A stretch of 64,000 nucleotides of DNA, from positions 62,001-126,000 of the forward strand of contig NZ_FNRI01000003.1 in the NCBI RefSeq assembly GCF_900107675.1, in the 5' to 3' direction. How positions within the stretch are numbered: position 1 is the stretch's first letter; each line of letters starts with the position of its first letter. A model generated the notes under the pieces. It made no database searches and was not told the DNA's origin. It saw only the letters and a list, made by a program, of their open reading frames with translations. This document shows, in pieces, positions 25,846-33,088 of this stretch. The position numbers were made by a program, and so were the translations under genes. This DNA is from Alistipes timonensis JC136. Its GTDB lineage: Bacteria; Bacteroidota; Bacteroidia; Bacteroidales; Rikenellaceae.

Positions 25846-25930
25846 AAGGCGGGTTTTAGGGGCGGCGGAAGGACAGGATGGCTCAGGCCCAGTTCTGCGC
25901 CCGGCTAAGAGGCGGGTTTCAGGGGCGATC
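25837..25930 (+). repeat. Double stem-loop repeat downstream of the EF-G paralogue (copy B)
   Basis: CCCGCC-TAAAA-GGCGGG followed by TTTT (25837-25857) spans the EF-G stop codon and is a good intrinsic terminator. A second arm (GCGCCCGGCTAAGAGGCGGG, 25898-25917) with TTTCAGGGGCG follows. Read on the minus strand the whole unit matches copy A at 6673-6804, including GCGCAGAAC. Both copies begin at the 3' end of a gene and point the same way relative to it. Confidence 0.75.
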
Positions 25931-26150
25931 GGAACATTTCGCATATCGGAACCCCACGTCCGCAAGGACGACAGCATGCCCATCCACAGAAAATGCAGCG
26001 GACCCTTGCGGGCTCGCTGCATTTCGTATCATAAGGAACGGCCGTTTTACGGCCCGACTTATGTTAAGTTAATGTTAACAATGAATTACGAAACCGTTTC
26101 GTCGGAAAAAATGGCGTAAATTTGTTCACAATTTGCACTAAACCCCCAAC
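25846..26150. other. 305-bp gap between the EF-G paralogue and the phosphate transporter
   Basis: Besides repeat copy B it holds a strong hairpin at 25991-26024 (AAATGCAGCG paired with CGCTGCATTT, plus an inner CCC/GGG stem) and the transporter promoter. No credible gene was found: the open frame at 25878-26072 runs through the repeat and hairpin. Confidence 0.6.
26117..26124 (+). promoter_or_regulatory. -7 box of the phosphate transporter gene
   Basis: TAAATTTG matches TAnnTTTG, 26 bp before the ATG. The -33 element is weak. Confidence 0.55.
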
Positions 26151-28376
26151 ATGAGCGAAATATACACCGTTATTGTCGGCATTCTGGGAATCCTCGCTAT
26201 TTCAGGTCTTTTCGTCGGCGTCACGAACGACGCAGTCAATTTCCTCAACTCCGCTATCGGCTCCAAAGCAGCCTCGATGAAGGTCATCCTCACCGTGGCA
26301 TCCATCGGCATCATCATCGGCGTCGTGACGTCGAGCGGCATGATGGAGGTCGCCCGCAGCGGCATGTTCAACCCCGGACTGTTCACCTTCCACGAAGTGA
26401 TGATGCTCTACCTGGGCGTCATGTTCGCCAACGTCATCCTGCTGGACCTCTACAACTCGTGGGGACTCCCGACCTCGACCACCGTGTCGCTGATCTTCTG
26501 CCTGCTCGGCGCCGCGATCGCCGTGTCGATCTACAAAATCTCCAACGACCCCTCCCAAGGCGTCTCATCGCTCGGACACTACATCAACACTTCGCGCGCC
26601 ATGGGTATCGTCTCGGCCATCCTGCTGTCGGTCGTGATCGCATTTACCTGCGGAACATTCGTCATGTACATCTCGCGCATGATCTTTTCGTTCCGCTACA
26701 CGGTGCTTTTCCGCCGTTACGGTTCGCTGTGGTGCGGCGCATCGCTGACGGCGATCGTCTACTTCGCCATCTTCAAGGGCCTCAAGTCCATACTGGCCGG
26801 GCACGCATTCGTCCAACTGGTCGACAACCACCTGCTGACAGCCCTGTTCATCTGCTGGGTCGCCTGCTCGCTGCTGCTGTTCTTCATCCAGCGGTTCAAA
26901 ATCAACATCCTGCGCATCACGATCCTCTCGGGTACGTTCGCCTTGGCGCTGGCCTTTGCGGGCAACGACCTGGTGAACTTCATCGGCGTGCCCGTAGCCG
27001 GGTTCGACGCCTATAGCATCGCCCGGGAAACCGGCGACACGCAGATGCTCATGGGCGCCCTGAACGAGAACGTCCCGGCGAACTTCCTGGTCCTGCTGGC
27101 CGCAGGCTTCCTGATGATCCTCACGCTGTGGACCTCGAAAAAGGCCATGCACGTCTCCGAAACCGAACTTTCGCTCTCGGCACAGGGCGACGACGGTCAG
27201 GAACAATACGGCTCGTCGGTCTTCTCGCGCACGATTGTCCGCGCGGCCCTCAACGTCAGCGCAGGCATCGAGCGCACAATCCCCAAGCACCTGCGGGACG
27301 CGATCTCACGCCGCTTCGAATACGAGGACGTCGAACACAGCGGTTCGCCTTACGACATGATCCGCGCCACGGTCAACCTGACGACCTCGGCGCTGCTGAT
27401 CGCCATGGCCACATCGCTCAAACTTCCGCTGTCGACCACCTACGTCTGCTTCATGGTGGCGATGGGTTCGTCGCTCGCCGACCGCGCATGGGGCCGCGAA
27501 AGCGCCGTATACCGCATTTCGGGCGTCATGACCGTCGTCGCCGGATGGTTCATCACGGCGCTGGGCGGATTCCTCATCGCCTTCGCCGTGGGGCTGGCGC
27601 TGATCTACGGCGGAACGGCAGCCTTCATCGTCATCACGGTCCTCTGCGGCTGGATGCTCGTTCACAGCAACTTCCTGAAAAAGAACAAAGAGAGCTCCAT
27701 CGTCAAGAAGCAGGCCGAGACCAACGACGACATCATCGCCAACCTGCGCGACGAGGTGTGCCGCACGATGGAGTGCGCCACGAAAATTTACGACCGTACG
27801 CTGATCGCCGTCTTCAAGGAGAACCGCAAGGTGCTGCGCGACATGGTCAAGGAGTCGAACGACCTCTTCTACCAGTCGCGCGAACGCAAATACACGCTGC
27901 TGCCGACATTGAAGAAACTCCAGGGCGGCGACGTCAACACGGCCCACTACTATGTGCAGGTGGTGGATTACCTCAACGAAATGACCAAGGCGCTGATGCA
28001 CATCACCCGCCCGGCGTTCGAACACATCGACAACAACCACGAGGGCTTGTCGAAAGAGCAGGCCAAGGACCTGATGTCGATCAACGACGACGTGGAATCG
28101 ATCTACCGCCACATCAACCTGATGCTGCGCGACGGCGACTTCTCGGAGATCGAAATGGTGCTGACGCTGCGCGACCAGCTGTTCGAATCGATCGCCGAGG
28201 CGATCAAATCCGAGCTCACGCGCATCAACGAGGCCCGCTCGAACACCAAGGCTTCGATGCTCTACCTGACGATTCTGACCGAGACCAAGAACATGGTGCT
28301 CCAGTCGCGCAACCTTTTGAAATCGCAGCAATATTTCCTCAAACATCTGCCGGGGCCCAAAACATGGATTAAATAA
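26151..28376 (+). CDS. PiT-family inorganic phosphate transporter with C-terminal PhoU-like domain
   Basis: A 741-residue protein. The N-terminal two thirds form the inverted-repeat PiT transporter: GVTNDAVNFLNSAIGSKAAS is the first signature (G-x-x-N-D-A), and LKLPLSTTYVCFMVAMGSSLADRAWG lies in the second half, where GLPTSTTVSLIFCLLGAA-type segments recur. After about residue 510 come cytoplasmic helices rich in charged residues (TNDDIIANLRDEVCRTMECA, then TKALMHITRPAFEHI), resembling PhoU. Such fusions probably gate phosphate entry. It overlaps the next gene by one base (TAATG). Confidence 0.9.
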   Translation: MSEIYTVIVGILGILAISGLFVGVTNDAVNFLNSAIGSKAASMKVILTVASIGIIIGVVTSSGMMEVARSGMFNPGLFTFHEVMMLYLGVMFANVILLDLYNSWGLPTSTTVSLIFCLLGAAIAVSIYKISNDPSQGVSSLGHYINTSRAMGIVSAILLSVVIAFTCGTFVMYISRMIFSFRYTVLFRRYGSLWCGASLTAIVYFAIFKGLKSILAGHAFVQLVDNHLLTALFICWVACSLLLFFIQRFKINILRITILSGTFALALAFAGNDLVNFIGVPVAGFDAYSIARETGDTQMLMGALNENVPANFLVLLAAGFLMILTLWTSKKAMHVSETELSLSAQGDDGQEQYGSSVFSRTIVRAALNVSAGIERTIPKHLRDAISRRFEYEDVEHSGSPYDMIRATVNLTTSALLIAMATSLKLPLSTTYVCFMVAMGSSLADRAWGRESAVYRISGVMTVVAGWFITALGGFLIAFAVGLALIYGGTAAFIVITVLCGWMLVHSNFLKKNKESSIVKKQAETNDDIIANLRDEVCRTMECATKIYDRTLIAVFKENRKVLRDMVKESNDLFYQSRERKYTLLPTLKKLQGGDVNTAHYYVQVVDYLNEMTKALMHITRPAFEHIDNNHEGLSKEQAKDLMSINDDVESIYRHINLMLRDGDFSEIEMVLTLRDQLFESIAEAIKSELTRINEARSNTKASMLYLTILTETKNMVLQSRNLLKSQQYFLKHLPGPKTWIK

Positions 28377-28939
28377 TGGATATCGCCAAAGCAAAACGGC
28401 GTGAGAATATCGCCGAATACATCCTCTATCTGTGGCAGCTGGAAGATCTGCTCCGGGCGTTGCAGTTCAGCCCCGAGGCGGTCTTCTCGACGCTCATCGC
28501 CCCCCGCAAGGACATCGGCGAGGAGCAGAAACACGTCTTCCTGCTCTGGTACATGGATCTCGCCAACCTGCTCCGGCAGGAGGGCAAGGAGGAGAAAGGC
28601 CATCTGGAGCACACGCTGCATCTGATCCAAGACCTCCACGACCTGCACCTCCAGTTGATGAAACTCCCCGTGGGCGGGCACTACCGCACCACCTACGCCC
28701 GCCTCGAACCCGAACTGCCGCGCCTGCGCGCCGTGCTGGGAAATCCCGGGATGAGCGACACGGAACTCTGCTTCCGGGCCCTTTACGCCGCCATGCTCTA
28801 CCGCATCAAAGGCGAGGGCGACAAACAGGCTGTCGTGGATACGCTCGAATATATCTCTCCGGTGATCGCCGAGTTGGCCGACCTGCACGGCAAAGTCGAA
28901 CGGGGCGAAACGGACCTGTTCAAAACAGAGGAGAAATAA
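28376..28939 (+). CDS. DUF4924 family protein
   Basis: A 187-residue all-helical cytoplasmic protein starting MDIAKAKRRENIAEYILYLW with ILYLWQLEDLLRA, followed by LLWYMDLANLLRQEG and LKxTLHLIQDLHDLH-like helices. This fits DUF4924, a Bacteroidota family of unknown function. Its start overlaps the transporter stop, so co-translation is likely, and a role linked to phosphate uptake or PhoU-like signalling can be suggested only from position. Confidence 0.8.
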   Translation: MDIAKAKRRENIAEYILYLWQLEDLLRALQFSPEAVFSTLIAPRKDIGEEQKHVFLLWYMDLANLLRQEGKEEKGHLEHTLHLIQDLHDLHLQLMKLPVGGHYRTTYARLEPELPRLRAVLGNPGMSDTELCFRALYAAMLYRIKGEGDKQAVVDTLEYISPVIAELADLHGKVERGETDLFKTEEK

Positions 28940-28941
28940 AG

Positions 28942-28963
28942 AGGGTTGGCCGCGGCCAACCCT
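28942..28963. terminator. Bidirectional terminator
   Basis: AGGGTTGGCCG is followed directly by its reverse complement, a 22-bp perfect palindrome, between the DUF4924 gene and the leftward GNAT gene. The GNAT stop codon abuts the stem. Confidence 0.8.
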
Positions 28964-29467
28964 TTATCGTATCTCCAGTCCCATGATATAATCGTTCATG
29001 TAATAACCGTCGCCGATGGGGAAATCCCCTTCGCGCAGGCGGCGCATACCCATCCGTTCGTAAAAGCGCAGGGCGGGGTTGCGACGGTTGACGTTGAGCT
29101 CCATCAGGCAGGGTGCGGGATGCACGCTCCGGATATACTCCACGGCATGCCGGAACAGGAACGCCCCTGCCCCGATGCCCTGAAAACGGGGCAGGACATA
29201 GATTTTCTGCAAATGGAAAAGCGCCTCCCCCTGCCGTTCGACCGAGAGGTAACCGCAGGGTTCGCCGTCGGACGAGGCGATGAACCAGGCATGCCCCGCG
29301 CGGAACTGCTCCCGCAGGCTCGCCTCGGAGTACATCCACTCCATCATGTAGTTCAACTGCGCGGGAGTGAGTATCCCGCGGTAGGTGGCCGGAAAAACCT
29401 CTTCTGCCATTCGGCGGATCAGCGGGCAGTCGGTTTCGGCGGCTTGTCGGATGGTAAGCATGAGCAA
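28964..29467 (-). CDS. GNAT-family N-acetyltransferase
   Basis: A 167-residue GCN5-related acetyltransferase. The acetyl-CoA loop is LPRFQGIGAGAFLFRHAVEY (Q-G-x-G-A form), preceded by HLQKIYV on beta-4. The late motif is ELNVNRRNPALRFYERMGM. The substrate, whether small molecule or protein N-terminus, is not predictable. The start may be the second ATG (29461). It lies just downstream of rpmH on the same strand but after a terminator. Confidence 0.88.
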   Translation of the reverse strand: MLMLTIRQAAETDCPLIRRMAEEVFPATYRGILTPAQLNYMMEWMYSEASLREQFRAGHAWFIASSDGEPCGYLSVERQGEALFHLQKIYVLPRFQGIGAGAFLFRHAVEYIRSVHPAPCLMELNVNRRNPALRFYERMGMRRLREGDFPIGDGYYMNDYIMGLEIR

Positions 29468-29558
29468 AAGCTGATTTTTGATTTTAGAGGAGCAAATTTT
29501 GTGCTTCGTCCTGCGGGCGAAGTGCGAAAGGTGCCTTGTGAAATCGGAAATGAAAGAA

Positions 29559-29582
29559 GGCCGACTCTCAACAGAGCCGGCC
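29559..29582 (-). terminator. rpmH terminator
   Basis: Read leftwards, GGCCGGCTCT-GTTG-AGAGTCGGCC forms a stem with one mismatch and is followed by TTCTTTC. Confidence 0.7.
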
Positions 29583-29604
29583 CTTAATTCTTTCCTGCAA
29601 GAAA

Positions 29605-29766
29605 TTAAGCGTACTTAAACGTCGACTCGTCCGATACGGTGAGTTTCTTGCGACCCTTTGCGCGACGCGCAGCCAGCACCTTGCGACCGTTAGCCGTAGC
29701 CATACGAGCACGGAAACCGTGCTTGTTGATGCGCTTGCGACGCGAAGGCTGGTAAGTTCTCTTCAT
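29605..29766 (-). CDS. rpmH: 50S ribosomal protein L34
   Basis: A 53-residue basic protein: MKRTYQPSRRKRINKHGFRA then RMATANGRKVLAARRAKGRK and KLTVSDESTFKYA. This is an unmistakable L34. An ATG two codons upstream (29772) is also possible. It has its own promoter and a terminator hairpin. Confidence 0.96.
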   Translation of the reverse strand: MKRTYQPSRRKRINKHGFRARMATANGRKVLAARRAKGRKKLTVSDESTFKYA

Positions 29767-29813
29767 TGCCATAGCTATCTGATTTTTGTTGTTTCAAACA
29801 TTTTTACGGATTG

Positions 29814-29843
29814 CAAAAGTACAACAAAAAAGTGATCCGCAAA
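29814..29843 (-). promoter_or_regulatory. rpmH promoter
   Basis: On the minus strand TTTG (29840-29843), 18 bp, TACTTTTG (29814-29821). Confidence 0.6.
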
Positions 29844-29959
29844 AGTTTTTCACGAAAATATTTCGAAAAGCCGGGCAAAAAACCCGAAATCCTGTTAATC
29901 TCAGGGTCGTAACACCCCTTTCAGGGGGCGACGTTGCCGGAGCGTACACGCAATTCTGT

Positions 29960-29990
29960 TTTGCACACATCCGACTTTTTACTACCTTTG
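29960..29990 (+). promoter_or_regulatory. murA promoter
   Basis: TTTG (29960-29963), 19 bp, TACCTTTG (29983-29990). Start about 18 nt before the ATG. Confidence 0.75.
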
Positions 29991-30012
29991 AAGTCGTAAC
30001 GACACTTAACTT

Positions 30013-31338
30013 ATGGCCATATTCAAAGTTGAAGGCGGACACCGTCTCCACGGGGCGATCACGCCCCAGGGCGCCAAGAACGAAGCCCTGCAAATACTCT
30101 GCGCCACGCTGCTGACCCCCCAGCGGGTCGTCGTGCGGAACATACCCCAGATTCTCGACGTCATGCAGCTCATCGAGCTGCTGCGCCGCATGGGAGTCGT
30201 CGTCGAACAGCTCGCCGACGACACCTACGCCTTCTGCGCCCGCGACATCGATTTCGAATACCTCCAGTCGGACGACTACCGCCAGCGCTGCACCCGGCTG
30301 CGGGGTTCGGTCATGCTGATCGGCCCGATGCTGGCGCGCTTCGGCGTGGGATACATCCCCAAGCCGGGCGGCGACAAGATCGGCCGCCGCAGGCTCGACA
30401 CCCACTTCCTCGGATTCCAGAAACTCGGTGCGAAGTTCAATTTCGACATCGCCGACGAGTTCTTCATGGTCGAAGGCCGGGAGCTGCGCGGCACCTACAT
30501 GCTGCTGGACGAAGCCTCGGTGACGGGTACGGCCAACATCATCATGGCCGCCGTGATGGCCCGGGGATTCACGACGATCTACAACGCTGCGTGCGAACCC
30601 TACATCCAACAGTTGTGCAAGATGCTCAACCGCATGGGCGCCCGCATCTCGGGCATCGCCTCGAACCTGCTTACGATCGAGGGCGTCGGGGAGCTGGGCG
30701 GCACGGAGCACACGCTGCTGCCCGACATGATCGAGGTGGGCAGTTTTATCGGCATGGCCGCGATGAACCGCTCGGAACTGACGATCCGCAACGTGTCGTT
30801 CGAAAACCTCGGCATCATCCCCGCGCAGTTCGCCCGCATGGGCATTCAGTTCGAACAGCGGGGCGACGATATTTACATCCCCCAGCAGGACCATTACAGC
30901 ATCGAAACGTTCCTCGACGGGTCGATCATGAACATCGCCGACGCTCCGTGGCCGGGACTGACGCCCGACCTGTTGTCGATCTTCCTGGTGGTGGCTACGC
31001 AGGCCAAGGGCGCCGTGCTGATCCATCAGAAAATGTTTGAAAGCCGCCTGTTCTTCGTCGACAAGCTGATCGACATGGGGGCGCAGATCATCCTGTGCGA
31101 TCCCCACCGCGCCACCGTCATCGGCCACGACCATCAGATGCGCCTCCGGGCTACGCGCATGACCTCGCCCGATATCCGTGCGGGTGTGGCGCTGCTGATC
31201 GCCGCGATGTCGGCCGAAGGGGTCTCGACCATCCAGAACATCGACCAGATCGACCGCGGATACAAGGACATCGACGGACGCCTGAACGCCCTCGGCGCCC
31301 GGATCGCCCGCGTCGATGAATGCGCGGTCGGAAAATAG
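30013..31338 (+). CDS. murA: UDP-N-acetylglucosamine 1-carboxyvinyltransferase
   Basis: MurA transfers enolpyruvate from PEP to UDP-GlcNAc, the first committed step of peptidoglycan synthesis. It is 441 residues; the N-terminus GGHRLHGAITPQGAKNEALQ contains the conserved Lys-Asn. The loop that carries Cys115 in E. coli reads KPGGDKIGRRRLDTH, with Asp121 in place of Cys. C115D enzymes such as the mycobacterial one are active and resist alkylation by fosfomycin, so intrinsic resistance is predicted. Further conserved blocks are VTGTANIIMAAVMA, DMIEVGSFIGMAAM and RGYKDIDGRLNALGA. Confidence 0.95.
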   Translation: MAIFKVEGGHRLHGAITPQGAKNEALQILCATLLTPQRVVVRNIPQILDVMQLIELLRRMGVVVEQLADDTYAFCARDIDFEYLQSDDYRQRCTRLRGSVMLIGPMLARFGVGYIPKPGGDKIGRRRLDTHFLGFQKLGAKFNFDIADEFFMVEGRELRGTYMLLDEASVTGTANIIMAAVMARGFTTIYNAACEPYIQQLCKMLNRMGARISGIASNLLTIEGVGELGGTEHTLLPDMIEVGSFIGMAAMNRSELTIRNVSFENLGIIPAQFARMGIQFEQRGDDIYIPQQDHYSIETFLDGSIMNIADAPWPGLTPDLLSIFLVVATQAKGAVLIHQKMFESRLFFVDKLIDMGAQIILCDPHRATVIGHDHQMRLRATRMTSPDIRAGVALLIAAMSAEGVSTIQNIDQIDRGYKDIDGRLNALGARIARVDECAVGK

Positions 31339-31426
31339 CAAACCCGTCCCAAGCCGCAGGGACCGACAGCCCCGGAGCGGCGGCGAACAAAACCAAACGA
31401 ACTAAAAGGAATATTATTTACAGCTT

Positions 31427-31996
31427 ATGTTTTTGGAAAACGCCAGCCGCAAGGGCTGGATCGAAGTTATCTGCGGCTCGATGTTCTCGGGAAAGACCGA
31501 GGAGTTGATCCGCCGTCTCAAACGGGCCAAATTCGCCCACCAGCGGGTCGAGATTTTCAAACCCCGCATCGACGTGCGCTACTCCGAAGAGGAGGTCGTG
31601 TCGCACGACGCCAACGCCATCCGCTCGACTCCGGTGGAATCGCCGCAGAATATCCTGCTGATGACCTCCGATGTCGACGTGGTGGGCATCGACGAGGCGC
31701 AGTTCTTCGATGACAGCATCGTGGAGGTCTGCCGCCGTCTGGCCAACAACGGCGTGCGGGTGATCGTCGCCGGACTGGACATGGACTACACCGGGAAACC
31801 TTTCGGCCCGATGCCCCACCTGATGGCTACGGCGGAATATGTCACCAAGGTCCACGCCATCTGCGTCCGCTGCGGCAACCTCGCCCACCATTCGCACCGC
31901 CTCACCAGCGACGAGAAGCTGGTTGTCCTGGGCGAAACGGACTCCTACGAAGCCATCTGCCGCCACTGCTTCAACAAGCTGACCCAAAAGCCGTAG
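31427..31996 (+). CDS. tdk: Thymidine kinase (type II)
   Basis: A 189-residue deoxythymidine salvage kinase. P-loop GSMFSGKTEELIRRLKRA, Asp-Glu-x-Gln motif GIDEAQFFDD, the lasso and substrate region AGLDMDYTGKPFGPMP, and the zinc site with C-V-R-C and C-R-H-C. No promoter is apparent in the 88 bp after murA, so read-through from murA is likely. Confidence 0.95.
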   Translation: MFLENASRKGWIEVICGSMFSGKTEELIRRLKRAKFAHQRVEIFKPRIDVRYSEEEVVSHDANAIRSTPVESPQNILLMTSDVDVVGIDEAQFFDDSIVEVCRRLANNGVRVIVAGLDMDYTGKPFGPMPHLMATAEYVTKVHAICVRCGNLAHHSHRLTSDEKLVVLGETDSYEAICRHCFNKLTQKP

Positions 31997-32048
31997 TCCC
32001 TGCCCGGTCGGCGACCGCCCGCGGAAACGCCTTGCGCAGAAAATTTCC

Positions 32049-32087
32049 TGAAAATCCGAAAAAACATCCGACTTTTTTGGATTTTCA
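32049..32087. terminator. AT-rich hairpin between tdk and nanA
   Basis: TGAAAATCC (32049-32057) pairs perfectly with GGATTTTCA (32079-32087). Inside, A6 pairs with T6, giving a roughly 15-bp stem with one bulge. It may terminate tdk transcripts. It also contains the nanA -33 box, so it could affect that promoter. Confidence 0.55.
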
Positions 32088-32116
32088 TTTTATCTCACTA
32101 TATTTGTCATACAAAT
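32076..32116 (+). promoter_or_regulatory. nanA promoter with FadR-like operator
   Basis: TTTG (32076-32079), 19 bp, TATATTTG (32099-32106). Overlapping the -7 box is ATTTGT-CAT-ACAAAT (32102-32116), a perfect inverted repeat whose core TTGTCATACAA fits the FadR-subfamily consensus TNGTNNNACNA. The FadR-type regulator at 45716 is the likely binder (inference). Confidence 0.7.
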
Positions 32117-32162
32117 AGGATTATTCAGCTTATTGTTAAAAAAACTTATGAACGCCCATACC

Positions 32163-33062
32163 ATGATTAAACTCTCCGGACTCATTCCAGCCGTATTCAC
32201 ACCGTTCGACAAGAGCGGCGCAATCAACCTCCCGCAAATCCGGCCCTATGCCGACAAACTCGCCGCCGACGGTGCCGACGGCGTATTCGTCTGCGGTTCG
32301 ACGGGCGAATGCACCTCGATGACCGTCGCCGAACGCAAAAGCGTCCTCGAAGCGTGGGTCAAAGCCGCCGCAGGCCGCATGCGCGTCATCGCGCACGTAG
32401 GCGGCACCTGCCAGGCCGACTGCATCGAGCTCGCGCGTCACGCCGCCGGACAGGGAGTAGACGCCGTAGGCGCCATCGCTCCGTTCTATTTCAAACCCGC
32501 ATCCGTCGAAGAGCTCGTGGATTTCTACAAGCCGATCGCCGCAGCCGTCGCTCCGATTCCGTTCTACACCTACCACATGCCTTCGGTAACGGGCGTCAAC
32601 TTGCCGATGAAGGAGTTCCTCGAAAAAGGCTCGCGCGCGATTCCCAACCTGAACGGCATCAAATTCACCTCGAACAACTTCATGGAGATGCTCGAATGCA
32701 TCCGTCTCGAAGACGGGCGTTTCGACATCCTCAACGGTTTCGACGAAATGCTGCTCTGCGGCATGGCCGCAGGCGCCCGCGGAGGCGTGGGCAGCACCTA
32801 TAATTATTCGCTGTCCACCTACCGGAACCTTTACGACGCATTCCTCGCAGGCGATATCGAACGCGCCCGCGCCTTCCAGCAGGAATCGGTGGACATCGTG
32901 CACGTCATCATCCGTCACGGGGGCGGCGTCCGCGGCGGCAAAGCCATCATGAACCATCTGGGCATCGACTGCGGCGACTGCCGGCTGCCCTTCGCACCCT
33001 ACACCGAGTCCGAGATGCGCCGACTGGGCGAAGAGCTCGACCGGATCGGCTTCGCGAAATAA
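32163..33062 (+). CDS. nanA: N-acetylneuraminate lyase (DapA superfamily)
   Basis: Cleaves sialic acid to ManNAc and pyruvate. A 299-residue TIM barrel: LSGLIPAVFTPFDKSGAIN, the G-S-T-G-E phosphate-like loop in VCGSTGECTSM, the proton-relay Tyr in PFYTYHMPSVTGVN and the Schiff-base Lys in LNGIKFTSNNF. The Y-H-M and G-I-K-F-T forms point to the NAL group rather than dihydrodipicolinate synthase. Starts at 32133 (TTG) or 32148 are also possible; 32163 begins at the conserved core. It opens the sialoglycan locus. Confidence 0.9.
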   Translation: MIKLSGLIPAVFTPFDKSGAINLPQIRPYADKLAADGADGVFVCGSTGECTSMTVAERKSVLEAWVKAAAGRMRVIAHVGGTCQADCIELARHAAGQGVDAVGAIAPFYFKPASVEELVDFYKPIAAAVAPIPFYTYHMPSVTGVNLPMKEFLEKGSRAIPNLNGIKFTSNNFMEMLECIRLEDGRFDILNGFDEMLLCGMAAGARGGVGSTYNYSLSTYRNLYDAFLAGDIERARAFQQESVDIVHVIIRHGGGVRGGKAIMNHLGIDCGDCRLPFAPYTESEMRRLGEELDRIGFAK

Positions 33063-33088
33063 CGACACCCGCCAACCTCTTCCGACCC

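Noticed and set aside
25878..26072. 64-codon open frame after the EF-G paralogue
   Set aside because: It runs through the stem-loop repeat and a strong hairpin and has no recognisable domain.
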